DNA from: CAWINX01 sp963837585 | GTDB lineage: Bacteria; Actinomycetota; Thermoleophilia; Solirubrobacterales; 70-9 | DNA length: 64,000 bases | Assembly (NCBI GenBank): GCA_963837585.1 | Contig: CAWINX010000003.1 | Span: 124,001-188,000 of the forward strand | Reading direction: 5' to 3' | Position numbers and translations under genes: made by a program | Part shown: piece after piece, positions 38,931-47,199 of the stretch | Numbering within the stretch: the stretch's first letter is position 1 | Layout of the letters: every line of letters begins with the position of its first letter | The notes under the pieces: model-generated | What the model saw: only the letters and a program-made list of their open reading frames with translations | Told to the model about the DNA's origin: nothing | Database searches by the model: none

Positions 38931-39069
38931 GGGAGAAGCGTCGCGGGTGACGACGCGCGTGGGGCGCGCTGAATGTCAGGATTTGCGCGCGGCTATGTGA
39001 CGCGAGGTCGCGACTCGCGTCCGTGAGCGAATGGCCGCTGAATGCGCGTTCACGCGGGCTCTGGCTGCC

Positions 39070-39678
39070 CTACGAGTCCAGGGCGCATTCGCAGCCCGGC
39101 CGCCGGCTAACTTGCGTGGTCTTGGCGCTGGGGCGCTGTTTGCGCTGGGCCTCTTCGAGGCGCCGGCGCAGGCCGAAGAAGTAGTCGGCGCCGCTGATCA
39201 GGGTCGCGGCGACGGCCGCGTAGACGAGGACGTCGACCCAGGCGGGGGCCGGGTTCTCGGCGATCAGGGCGAAGACGGCGGCGATCTGGAGGACCGTCTT
39301 CACCTTGCCCAGCCAGCTGGCGGAGATCACGACGCCTCGCTCGATCGCGATCGCCCGCATCACCGTGACCGCGAACTCGCGGGCGATGATCACCATCGCC
39401 ACCCAGGGGGCGACCCGGTTGAGCGAGACGAGCGAGACGAGCGCCGCGGCGATCAGCAGCTTGTCGGCGATCGGGTCCATCAGCTTGCCGAAGGTGGTGA
39501 CGGCGTCGCGGGAGCGGGCGAAGTAGCCGTCGAGGCCGTCGGTCAGCGCGGCGAGGGCGAAGACGGTGGCGGCGAGGGCGTCGCCGTTCGGCGTCTCTCC
39601 CAACAGCGCGACGACGACGACCGGGACCGCGAGGATCCGCAGCAGGGTGAGGACGTTGGGCAGGTTGAGCGGGAACAT
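39070..39678 (-). CDS. pgsA: CDP-diacylglycerol-glycerol-3-phosphate 3-phosphatidyltransferase
   Basis: Makes phosphatidylglycerol phosphate, the first step to PG and cardiolipin. The CDP-alcohol phosphotransferase motif DGX2ARX8GX3DX3D is complete: DGYFARSRDAVTTFGKLMDP IADK. N-terminus MFPLNLPNVLTLLRILAVPV, five or six helices. 202 aa, intact; the tail KTTQVSRRPGCECALDS is not conserved. It follows the MMPL gene by 3 nt on the same strand. Confidence 0.93.
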   Translation of the reverse strand: MFPLNLPNVLTLLRILAVPVVVVALLGETPNGDALAATVFALAALTDGLDGYFARSRDAVTTFGKLMDPIADKLLIAAALVSLVSLNRVAPWVAMVIIAREFAVTVMRAIAIERGVVISASWLGKVKTVLQIAAVFALIAENPAPAWVDVLVYAAVAATLISGADYFFGLRRRLEEAQRKQRPSAKTTQVSRRPGCECALDS

Positions 39679-39681
39679 CCC

Positions 39682-41998
39682 TCAATCCTCCCAAGAGGCA
39701 GAATCCGGCGGTGTAACGCGTTGGCGCTCTGATGGGACGCCAACGCGTTGCACCGGGGCGGGGGTCACTTGGTGGGCTCTGGGTCGGCCGGCGCGCGGCC
39801 GACCGGCACCGGCCGCCGCCAGCTTCGCGTCGCGGGCGGCGAAGTACTCCTCGCCCTCGATGCTGAGGTGGGGCAGGATGCGGTCCAGCCAGCGCGGCAG
39901 CCACCAGGCGCGCTTGCCCATCAGCACCATCACCGCCGGGACGAGCAGGCAGCGGACCAGGGTCGCGTCGATCGCGATCGCCACCGCCAGCCCGACCCCG
40001 AACTCCTTCACCACCGGGTTGCCGTTGAGCACGAAGCTGGTGAAGACGCAGACCATGATCGCCGCCGCCGAGGTGATGACCCGGCCGGTGTTGGCCAGCC
40101 CCTCGACCACCGCCCGCTCGGCGTCGCCGTGCTCTCTGTAGTGCTCGCGCATCTGGGTGAGCAGGAAGACCTCGTAGTCCATCGAGAGCCCGAAGAGGAT
40201 CGCGAACATCAGCAGCGGCACGAAGCTGACGATCGGGATCGCGTGGTCGAGGCCGATCAACGAGGACCCCCAGCCGAGCTGGAAGACCGCGGTGACGACA
40301 CCGTAGGCGGCGCCGACCGAGAGCAGGTTCATCGCCGCCGCCTTGACCGGCACCAGGATCGAGCGGAAGGCGAAGAGCAAGACGATGAAGCTGAGCCCGA
40401 CGACGATCGCGATCATCATCGGCAGCTTGTCGGAGATCTGCGTGGCGAGGTCGATGTAGCCGGCGGTCTGGCCGCCGACGTAGGCGACGCCGTCGGTCCC
40501 GGCCATCGCCTTGGGGACGACGTTGTCGCGCAGGTTGTTGACCAGGTTGACGGTCGCGTCCGCCCACGGCGCCGAGTTGGAGATCACCGTGAAGACGGCG
40601 ACCGTCCCCGCCTTGTCGAGGGTCGGCGAGGAGACCACGGCGACGTCGGGCGCGGCGCCGATCGACTTCTCCAGGCCGGGCAGCGCCCCCTGCGCGTCGG
40701 CCGGCGCCTTGAACTTGGAGGCGATCAGCAGCGGCCCGCTGTAGCCGGGGCCGAAGCCCTCGGTGAGGCCGTCGTAGGCCTGGCGCGCGGTGGTCGACTT
40801 GGGCAGGGCGCTGATGTCGTTTTGGCCGAGGTTGAGCTGGAGGACCGGGATGGCGAGGACGATGAGGACGGCGAGGGAGGCGATCGCCGAGCGCCAGGGC
40901 CGTTTGGCGACGCCGCGCGCCCAACGGGTCCAGCCGTGCGGTTGCTTGTCGTCGGGGTGGGTCTTGCCGAACTGGACGCGCAGCGAGTTGATGTGGGGGC
41001 CGAGCGCGCCGAGCATCGCCGGCAGCAGGGTGGCCGCGGCGAGGACGGCGACGACCACGGCGATCGCCGCGGTGAAGCCGAGCGTGGTGACCAGCGGGAT
41101 GTCGGCGAAGGCGAGCGAGCAGAGCGCAATGACCACGGTGGAGCCGGCGAAGACGACGGCGCCGCCCGCGGTCGCGGTGGCGCGGGCGATCGACTCGCGC
41201 AGCTCCATGCCGTCGGCGAGCTGGAGTTTGTGGCGGGTGACGATGAACAGCGCGTAGTCGATGCCGACGCCGAGGCCGATCATCGTCGCCAGGGTCGAGG
41301 CGACGCTCGGCACCTGGACGACGCTCTCCAGCAGGCGGATGATCGAGAGCGCGCAGGCGAGGCCGAGGATCGCCGAGCTGATCGGCAGCACCATCGCGGT
41401 CGCGGTGCCGAAGGCGAAGAGCAGGATGACGATCGCCGCGGCGATGCCGATCGCGTCGCTGATTCCGGTGTCTGGCTTGGAGAGCGCCTGGCCGACGTAG
41501 CCGCCGACGGAGACGTCGAGGCCGGCGGCCGTGGCGGGGTCGCCGGCGTCGAGCACGGCCTGGGCCTCGTCCTCGGTGAGGTCGCCGGGGCCGGTGCCGA
41601 GGACGACCGGCACGTAGGCGACGGAGCGGTCCTTACTGAGGAAGGCGGCGCCCTGCGGGGTGAGCGGGTTGACGGCCGAGTTGACGTCGGGGAGGGCGGC
41701 GAGGTTCTTGACGGTCTTGTCGACCGCAGTGGTGTAGGCGGGCGGAGGTGAGCGGGGCGCCGCCCTTGGCCTTGATCACCAGCGGGTTGCTGCCGTAGGC
41801 CTGCTGGGGCAGGTTCTTCTCGAGCAGGTTGGTGGCGTTGGTCGAGCCGGTGCCGGGCAGGGTGAGGTTGTCGTTGGTCTTGCTGCCGTTGGCCTGGCCG
41901 AGCAGGACGAGGACGACCGCGGCGACGATCCAGAAGCCGATCACCGGGTAGTGGAAGCGCGAGCAGAAGCGCCCGATGGCGTAGAGCGGCCCGGTCAT
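39682..41998 (-). CDS. MMPL-family RND transporter, frameshifted; C-terminus encoded by a palindrome
   Basis: About 770-residue lipid or drug exporter with two MMPL domains. ATG 41998: MTGPLYAIGRFCSRFHYPVI, first loop TLPGTGSTNATNLLEKNLPQ; a shift near 41745, then IGLGVGIDYALFIVTRHK and FAILFGLSMDYEVFLLTQMR (the two GxxxDY proton-relay motifs). MMPL proteins export cell-envelope lipids in actinobacteria. The last 20 residues (PAPVQRVGVPSERQRVTPPD) come from family-A copy 10. A long antisense frame over the gene is a codon-bias shadow. Confidence 0.9.
39709..39755. repeat. Family-A palindrome 10 (3' end of MMPL gene)
   Basis: 47 bp; translated at the C-terminus of the MMPL protein. Confidence 0.95.
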
Positions 41999-42005
41999 GC
42001 GCGGA

Positions 42006-42737
42006 TCATCCCGTACCGGGAGGCGGCGTCCCAGTCGCGCCGGAGGCGGGAGGCGGGGTGTCGCCGATCTCGAAGGCCTCGGGGACGGTGGCGAGCGGGG
42101 CGGCGCCCATCGCGCGGCGCAGCAGGACCTGCTGCTGGCCCTCGTTGGCGACGATCGAGGTGAGCAGGACGCGCGGCCAGGTGGTGGTGAGGCGGCCGAT
42201 CTCGGTGATGTGGTTGCGGATCGTCGAGTTCTCGATGCCGTAGAGGAAGGCGAGCGCCTCGGCGCGGGTGCGCGGCGGCGGCGAGTCGAAGGGGGTCGGC
42301 GCGACCGCGGTGCAACGCGTTGGCGTGCTCTCAACACGCTTACGCGTTGCACCGCGGAGGGGAGGCCGGCCACAACGACTGGTGTAACGCTTTGGCGTTC
42401 TCTCAGGACGCCTACGCGTTACACCGCAGGGGGGGACGGGTGGTGGTGTCGCCGAGGCCGCGGACGGCTTTGACGATCGCGTCGACGTGCTCCTGCGCCT
42501 GGGCGCGGAATTGACGGGCGGCGTCGCGGTCGGGGGCGGCGCGGCGCGGTCGGGACCGCCGAGGCGCGGCAGGGCGCGAGTGAAGGCGTCGACCGTGGTC
42601 AGCTCATGGGCGAGGGCGTAATTGAGGATCTGCACGTCGGCGGCCTTCTCGGCATCGGAGGCCGAGGTGCCGGCCCCTCCCCCGCCCCCGCAGCCGGCGA
42701 TAATCGTCGCCGTGACGGCGACGGCGAGGATCGCCAT
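42006..42737 (-). CDS. Ferritin-like lipoprotein interrupted by two in-frame palindromes, frameshifted
   Basis: ATG 42737: MAILAVAVTATIIAGCGGGG, a lipobox, then VQILNYALAHELTTVDAFTR and later ALAFLYGIENSTIRNHITEI and LLTSIVANEGQQQVLLRRAM, the paired-helix pattern of the DUF4439/ferritin-like secreted proteins (EH and ExxH-type residues partly visible). Between the two halves, family-A copies 11 and 12 are read as part of the protein (TRKRVESTPTRCT). The frame also shifts near 42545. Surface-exposed; metal binding is unproven. Confidence 0.7.
   Translation of the reverse strand: MAILAVAVTATIIAGCGGGGGAGTSASDAEKAADVQILNYALAHELTTVDAFTRALPRLGGPDRAAPPPTATPPVNSAPRRRSTSTRSSKPSAASATPPPVPPCGVTRRRPERTPKRYTSRCGRPPLRGATRKRVESTPTRCTAVAPTPFDSPPPRTRAEALAFLYGIENSTIRNHITEIGRLTTTWPRVLLTSIVANEGQQQVLLRRAMGAAPLATVPEAFEIGDTPPPASGATGTPPPGTG
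42308..42354. repeat. Family-A palindrome 11 (in ferritin-like gene)
   Basis: 47 bp, inside the gene, in the linker between helix pairs. Confidence 0.95.
42380..42426. repeat. Family-A palindrome 12 (in ferritin-like gene)
   Basis: 47 bp with a G-to-T change in AACGCTTTGG on the left; 25 nt after copy 11. Confidence 0.93.
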
Positions 42738-42834
42738 CGCCGGCCTGCCGGCCGGAAACCGCACTGGGCCGCGGGTGCCGACTTTCCGTCCCTCTTCGAG
42801 CACCGCGCGGGCGCGCGTGGTTGTGTTCACATCG

Positions 42835-43545
42835 ATGAGCACGTCGCGCAAGCCTACGAGCTCGGCCGCCGCCCTGGAGTCGCTGGCCGCCGAGGTGCAC
42901 GCCTGCCGGCGCTGCCCGCGGCTGGTCGAGTGGCGCGAGGCCGCCGCGGCCGAGCCGCCGCGGCGCTTCCGCGGCGAGGATTACTGGGGGCGCCCCGTCT
43001 CGGGCTTCGGCGACCCGGCGGCGCGGCTGGCGATCGTCGGGCTCGCCCCCGCCGCCCACGGCGCCAACCGCACCGGGCGGATGTTCACCGGCGACCGCTC
43101 AGGCGACTGGCTCTACGCGGCGCTGCACCGGGCCGGCTACGCGTCCCAGCCCACCTCGACACGCGCCGACGACGGGCTGGCGCTGCGCGACGCCTACGTG
43201 ACCGCCGTGGTGCGCTGCGCGCCGCCCGCCAACAAGCCCACCCCGGCCGAGCGCGACAACTGCCTCCCTTATATAGAGCGCGAGCTGGCGCTGCTGGAGC
43301 GCAGCCGGGTGATCGTCGCCCTCGGCAGCTTCGCCTGGGACGGGGCGCTGCGGGCCGTCCGGGCCCTCGGCGAAGAGGTGCCCCGTCCCAAGCCCCGCTT
43401 CGGCCACGGCGCCGAGGCGCGGGCCGGGCGCTGGACGCTGCTCGGCTGCTACCACCCGAGCCAGCAGAACACCTTCACCGGCAGGCTGACCGAGCCGATG
43501 CTCGACGCGGTCTTCGCGCGGGCGCGCGAGCTGACGGCGGGCTGA
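42835..43545 (+). CDS. Uracil-DNA glycosylase, 4Fe-4S type (UdgB-like, family 5)
   Basis: Base-excision repair enzyme. ATG 42835: MSTSRKPTSSAAALESLAAE, cluster ligands CRRC in HACRRCPRLVEW, motif A GLAPAAHGANRTGRMFTGD, further ligands in RCAPPANKPTPAERDNC, and motif B region LGCYHPSQQNTFTGRL (HPS). 236 aa, intact. The motif A form GLAPAAHG fits family 5 (UDGb) rather than family 4 (GEAPG). Divergent from the ferritin-like gene by 97 nt. Confidence 0.9.
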   Translation: MSTSRKPTSSAAALESLAAEVHACRRCPRLVEWREAAAAEPPRRFRGEDYWGRPVSGFGDPAARLAIVGLAPAAHGANRTGRMFTGDRSGDWLYAALHRAGYASQPTSTRADDGLALRDAYVTAVVRCAPPANKPTPAERDNCLPYIERELALLERSRVIVALGSFAWDGALRAVRALGEEVPRPKPRFGHGAEARAGRWTLLGCYHPSQQNTFTGRLTEPMLDAVFARARELTAG

Positions 43546-43581
43546 CGCCCCCCGGCTCGGATTCTCCCCCGCCGGCCTGCC

Positions 43582-44196
43582 CTAATCCGTCTTCTTCGCC
43601 GCGTCCTCGGGCGCCGGCGTCTCGAAGCCCATCATCGCGACGCTGACCGACACACCCTCCTTGCCCGCCTCGGCGAGGCGGCCGGCGCTCTCGGCCTGGA
43701 TGTCGAAGATCCGCTCGAGGGACTCTTCCAGCTCCGTGGCGACGTCCTGCCAGCCCTGTTCGTCGACGATCATCGGCGTCCAGCTCATATGGCGGTCGTC
43801 GCGCGCGTCGAGGGTGCCGGCGTTGATCGCCTTCCAGGCATCGTCCACGGCCCGTTTCAGCAGCGTCGCGCTGAGTCCCGAGCGCACCGACTCCGGCAGC
43901 TGCTCCCAGTCGGCGTCGGAGAGCATCGGCCGTTTGATCGCCCGGTAGTAATGCTCGACCGCGCCGCGGCGCGGCTCGGTCCGGACCAGCTCGATGCACT
44001 GGTAGTCCTTCAGCACCTTGACGTGGTAGCTGACCTGACTGAGGCCCTCGCTCAACTCCTTGGCGAGCTCGTTGGGACTGGCGACGCGCTCGTTGAGGAT
44101 GTCGAGGATGTCCACGCGCATCGGGTGGGTCAGGGCCTTGATGATCCCCTGGTCGACGACTCCGCGCGATTCCCTGGTCTTGGTCTTCGGCGTCAA
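43582..44196 (-). CDS. ArsR-like winged-helix transcriptional regulator (204 aa)
   Basis: TTG 44196 with SD GGAGGGC. LTPKTKTRESRGVVDQGIIK, then ALTHPMRVDILDILNERVAS and PNELAKELSEGLSQVSYHVK VLKDYQCIELV form an ArsR-type wHTH; the rest is a helical domain of about 110 residues. Divergent from the 44401 micropeptide and ThiF gene, so it is a candidate regulator of that locus. The 140 bp between them hold a TTGGACCC half-palindrome near 44247 that could be an operator. Confidence 0.8.
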   Translation of the reverse strand: MTPKTKTRESRGVVDQGIIKALTHPMRVDILDILNERVASPNELAKELSEGLSQVSYHVKVLKDYQCIELVRTEPRRGAVEHYYRAIKRPMLSDADWEQLPESVRSGLSATLLKRAVDDAWKAINAGTLDARDDRHMSWTPMIVDEQGWQDVATELEESLERIFDIQAESAGRLAEAGKEGVSVSVAMMGFETPAPEDAAKKTD

Positions 44197-44400
44197 GCGA
44201 GCCCTCCGATGTTGGACGACGTTTTTAGGACCACTCCATCGTATTGGACCCATAACCCGGGCATTGCGCTTTGGATCGCCGTTTTGCACCACTCCCTCGA
44301 TTACTTGAAACGAAACTGAGCATTCGGGGGGTCTTAATTGCTGGAGGCCCCAGAGGCCCTCGCGAGTTTCGAAACCGCGACTCCCGGAGGGGGTGAGCAA

Positions 44401-44460
44401 GTGAAGATCAGCAAGACGGAGACCGTCCTACCGGTTGCCTCAATCCACAAGCAGGGCTGA
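44401..44460 (+). CDS. Candidate 19-aa precursor peptide (or 40 aa from TTG 44338)
   Basis: GTG preceded by the good ribosome site GGAGGGGGTG at an 8-nt spacing encodes VKISKTETVLPVASIHKQG. An in-frame TTG at 44338 would lengthen it to 40 residues (LLEAPEALASFETATPGGGE ahead). It lies between the divergent HTH and the ThiF-type E1, with a strong hairpin after its stop. Too short for automatic gene calling; I support it from the ribosome site and context, not from homology. It could instead be a short leader ORF. Confidence 0.45.
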   Translation: MKISKTETVLPVASIHKQG

Positions 44461-44466
44461 GCGGAC

Positions 44467-44505
44467 CGGGCGGCCCAATCCCGGTTCTGGGGTTGGGCTC
44501 GCCCG
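44467..44505 (+). terminator. Hairpin between micropeptide and ThiF-type gene
   Basis: CGGGCG-GCCCAAtCCC pairs with GGGttGGGCtCGCCCG (stem of about 15 pairs with two bulges) around GGTTCTG. It begins 7 nt after the peptide stop. No T-tract, so partial termination or mRNA end protection is more likely than full termination. Confidence 0.5.
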
Positions 44506-44550
44506 ATCCCCCACGCCCGCCGCCGATCTCCGTCCCGCCCTTCCGCGCCC

Positions 44551-45852
44551 ATGACTCCTTCCGCACCGATGATCCGACCTCGCCTCAAGCGCACCACCGA
44601 GCTGATCGACTCGCCCGAGGGCGACGTCTACCTGCTGCGGCCGAGCGCCGGCTCCGACGTCTTCATCGAGCGCCCCGACGCCGAGCAGCGGCGCCTGCTT
44701 GGCGAGCTCGACGGGACGCGGCGGCGGGAGGAGCTGGAGGAGCGGTTCGGGGCCGAGGCGGTCGGCGACGCGCTGGCCCAGCTCGAGGAGCTGGAGCTGG
44801 TCGAGGACGCGGCCGACGACGAGCGGATGAGCGAAGGCGTGCGGGCCCGCTTCGACCGCCAGCTGCGCTACTTCAGCGACGTCGCGGGGCCGGGGCTGAC
44901 CCCGTCGCTGTGCCAGGAGCGACTGGCGGCGGCGAGCGTCGCGGTGATCGGGGTCGGCGGGCTGGGGACCTGGGCCGCGTGGGCGCTCGCCTGCTGCGGG
45001 GTCGGGCGGCTGGTGCTGATCGACGGCGACCGGATCGAGCGCAGCAACCTCAACCGTCAGGTCCTCTTCATGGAGGGCGACGTCGGGCGGATGAAGGTCG
45101 ACGTGGCGGCGGAGCGGCTGGCGGCGTTCGACCCGACCGCGCGGGTGGAGACGATCGGCGAGCGACTGGAGAGCGAGGCCGAGGTCGGCGAGGCGATCGC
45201 CGGGGCCGACATCGTCGTCGACGCCGCCGACTGGCCGCCGCACGAGATCGAGCGCTGGGTCAACGGAGCGTGCTTCGCGGCGGGGATCCCCTTCATCACC
45301 GGCAGCCACTTCCCGCCGGTGGCGCGGATCGGGCCGCTCTTCGCGCCGGGGCGAACGGCCTGCTTCGCCTGCCAGGAGAGCGCCGTGCGGCGCGACTACC
45401 CGCTGTTCGAGATGGCGATCGAGCAGCGTCAGGGACAGGCGTCGGGGAGCGCGATGCTGGGGCCGGTCTGCGGCTTCATCGGCGGCCAGATCGGGACCGA
45501 GGTGATGCACCACCTGACCGGGCTGAGCGCCCCGTCGACCCTCGGCGTCGCCCATATATATGACGTGCGAACGATGGAGCTGCGCCACGAGCGGATCGAG
45601 GTGGATCCGGAGTGTGAGGTTTGCGGGGGACTCGGGGGTGTGGGCGAGAGCGGGGGCGAGAGCGCAGGGCCTGATTGCGCTTCCGGTGTGAGAAATGTTC
45701 GCTATGCGGACATAACTCAAACCGGAAGCGATTTAGGATGGGGACGTGGCGTCGGTTCGACTCCGGGGGTGCGTGGCCGCGGCGATCGCGGGACTGATCC
45801 TGGCCGGGTGTGGGTCCTCGTCGAGCGGGCAGTCGGGGACGGGGGCGAGTGA
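44551..45852 (+). CDS. ThiF/MccB-type E1-like adenylyltransferase with N-terminal peptide-binding-like domain
   Basis: Adenylates a C-terminal carboxylate in known relatives (ThiF, MoeB, MccB). Residues about 1-90 look like a PqqD/RRE-type winged domain (DSPEGDVYLLRPSAGSDVFI, LDGTRRREELEERFG). Then VAVIGVGGLGTWAAWALACC (ATP loop), LIDGDRIERSNLNRQVLFME (Asp, Arg), the Lys in GRMKVDVAAERL, the Asp in IVVDAADWPP, and a Zn site CFAC / CEVC. Start 44551 or 44569. The last 70 codons after CEVCGGLGG cross a family-B palindrome and are probably read-through. No YcaO or carrier protein is nearby. Confidence 0.82.
   Translation: MTPSAPMIRPRLKRTTELIDSPEGDVYLLRPSAGSDVFIERPDAEQRRLLGELDGTRRREELEERFGAEAVGDALAQLEELELVEDAADDERMSEGVRARFDRQLRYFSDVAGPGLTPSLCQERLAAASVAVIGVGGLGTWAAWALACCGVGRLVLIDGDRIERSNLNRQVLFMEGDVGRMKVDVAAERLAAFDPTARVETIGERLESEAEVGEAIAGADIVVDAADWPPHEIERWVNGACFAAGIPFITGSHFPPVARIGPLFAPGRTACFACQESAVRRDYPLFEMAIEQRQGQASGSAMLGPVCGFIGGQIGTEVMHHLTGLSAPSTLGVAHIYDVRTMELRHERIEVDPECEVCGGLGGVGESGGESAGPDCASGVRNVRYADITQTGSDLGWGRGVGSTPGVRGRGDRGTDPGRVWVLVERAVGDGGE
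45678..45730. repeat. Family-B palindrome
   Basis: 21-bp arms with three mismatches (CGCTTCCGGT at the base, AATGT near the loop) around TCGCTATGCGG; the loop is identical in 10 of 11 bases to that at 61780. Confidence 0.75.
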
Positions 45853-46186
45853 GACCGGGACCGTCCAGATGGGAGCGACCGAGACCGGGACCGCCTCGGG
45901 GGGAGCGTCCACGACCTCGCCCGGCCCGGTCGGCGCCGCGGCGTCCGGATGCCACCAACGCGGGCGTCCGACACTCCGCGTACCAGTGCGGAGTGCGTCT
46001 ATGCGCGGAGCGTGATGCCGCCGGATGGGTCCGGCCGAAGCACTCCTGCCGTGACTCGAGCGGGCCTCCCGCACCTCGTGCTCAGTCGGCGACTTGCGCT
46101 GCCTCGGCGCCCGCACCGATCAGGGCGTCGCCGTCACCTGCGCTCAGCCGGGTCGCTCGATCTCCTTTGTGGCCCAGCGCGGCTGA
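45746..46186 (+). CDS. Small secreted lipoprotein, frameshifted
   Basis: GTG 45746: VASVRLRGCVAAAIAGLILA then GC (lipobox) and a Ser/Thr/Gly-rich linker (SSSGQSGTGASETGTVQ). The rest changes frame several times; the end LRCLGARTDQGVAVTCAQPG then RSISFVAQRG (TGA 46184-46186) has the C-rich pattern of a common actinobacterial secreted domain. No function known. Confidence 0.6.
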
Positions 46187-46376
46187 GGCGCGCAGAGCGT
46201 GGCGAATCCGCGACACTCTGTGACGAGAGTCGAGCACCCCTAGCATGAGCGCCTCGGCCAGAGCCGCACGAAGACCTCATTCTCCTCGCGGCGGCTGACG
46301 CCGGCGGCTCGCGCGGCTCTCGACACGCAGGGATCATCGACCCTCGACGTAACGGAACCGCCGCTCTTAGAATGGG

Positions 46377-46423
46377 CGGTGCAACGCATTGGTGGTCTAT
46401 TTCAACGCCAACGCGTTGCACCG
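46377..46423. repeat. Family-A palindrome 13 (tRNA-Thr leader)
   Basis: 47 bp, lying between a TAGAAT (-10-like, 46370) and the tRNA-Thr 5' end at 46429, so it is probably transcribed as part of the precursor tRNA. Confidence 0.93.
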
Positions 46424-46428
46424 AACCC

Positions 46429-46501
46429 GCCGGCGTAGCTCAGTTGGTAGAGCACTTCACTCGTAATGAAGGGGTCCCCGGTTCAAATCCGGGCGTCGGC
46501 T
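46429..46501 (+). tRNA. tRNA-Thr (CGT)
   Basis: GCCGGCG acceptor, D arm GCTCAGTTGGTAGAGC, anticodon loop CTCGTAA (anticodon CGT), T arm CCCGG TTCAAAT CCGGG, acceptor end CGTCGGC plus T. No encoded CCA. Its 3' 42 nt are repeated at 47200-47241. Confidence 0.95.
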
Positions 46502-46897
46502 TTCTCAGCTTGCTTCTGTCGTTCGCGCTTCAAGCCAACCAACATTGTGGCCGGCGTGGCCTCCCCCGCGGCGATCTTCTCCATTATCGGCACATCGGTG
46601 TCGGGGTCGGGACCAAAAGCGGCCGCCCGTTGGCCGCAAGGAAGCGCTCAAGGGCGAGAAAGGCGAGCGCTTGTTGCCATCGGGCAGGGGATGATTGCGC
46701 GCCAAGCGCTCCACCAAAACCGCGGCCTTCTCGATCAGGGTCGGATACGCCTCGTAGTCGCCGAACCCGGCGCGCGGTGTAGCCAGCGCTGAGTCGGCCA
46801 AGCCGATGTTGGGCAGATCCGCAATCTGTTGGGGCCCGAGGCCAAGAACCTCTGCCGCAATACGGCAGTAGTCACCGAACTCGAGGTAGTAGACCAC
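46483..46897 (-). CDS. doc: Doc-type (Fic fold) toxin, frameshifted
   Basis: MVYYLEFGDYCRIAAEVLGL start; the Fic/Doc motif HPFX(D)GNKR appears as NHPLPDGNKR. After a shift near 46670 it reads AFLALERFLAANGRPLL and DTDVPIMEKIAAGEATPATM, ending KRERQKQAEKADARI with TGA 46483-46485, inside the antisense of the tRNA T arm. Doc phosphorylates EF-Tu in its known form. It is paired with the upstream antitoxin at 20 nt. Confidence 0.82.
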
Positions 46898-46916
46898 GGC
46901 GCCCGCCCAGGAACGT

Positions 46917-47068
46917 CTACTGCGCCAAGCGCCGCAGCGTCTCGGCGTGCTTCTTCATGGTTGCGCGGAGGTCCTTGCGCTGCTCCTCGGGCGTGCCGGG
47001 GAGCCCGGACTTCAGACCGCGCTTGGCGGCTATTTGTCCTTCGGAGTGATCGGCGCTTGAGGTTCCAC
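46917..47068 (-). CDS. Candidate antitoxin partner of Doc, frameshifted
   Basis: GTG 47068: VEPQAPITPKDK, then one base off, IAAKRGLKSGLPGTPEEQRK and DLRATMKKHAETLRRLAQ, ending 20 nt before doc. A short, charged helical protein in the position of a Phd-like antitoxin. The family is not certain; the start codon is inferred. Confidence 0.55.
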
Positions 47069-47199
47069 AGTTTCTATTGTTGCAGTCGTACTCCGTGTCC
47101 CCAAATATGTCCCCAACTCGGCAATTCTGAATCGAACCAAGCCGACCCAGTTGGGCGAAATCGCGCCTGATTAGCCCCAATCCGCCTCCAGGCGCGAAG

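Noticed and set aside
39748..41751. Long antisense open frame of 667 codons over the MMPL gene
   Set aside because: High-GC shadow: composition is Arg/Gly/Ala/Asp-rich, no motifs, and the MMPL frame has full family landmarks.
44551..45852. ThiF-type gene as part of a thiazole/molybdopterin pathway
   Set aside because: No thiS, thiG, moaD or moeB-type neighbours are in the window, and the N-terminal domain is unlike ThiF/MoeB.
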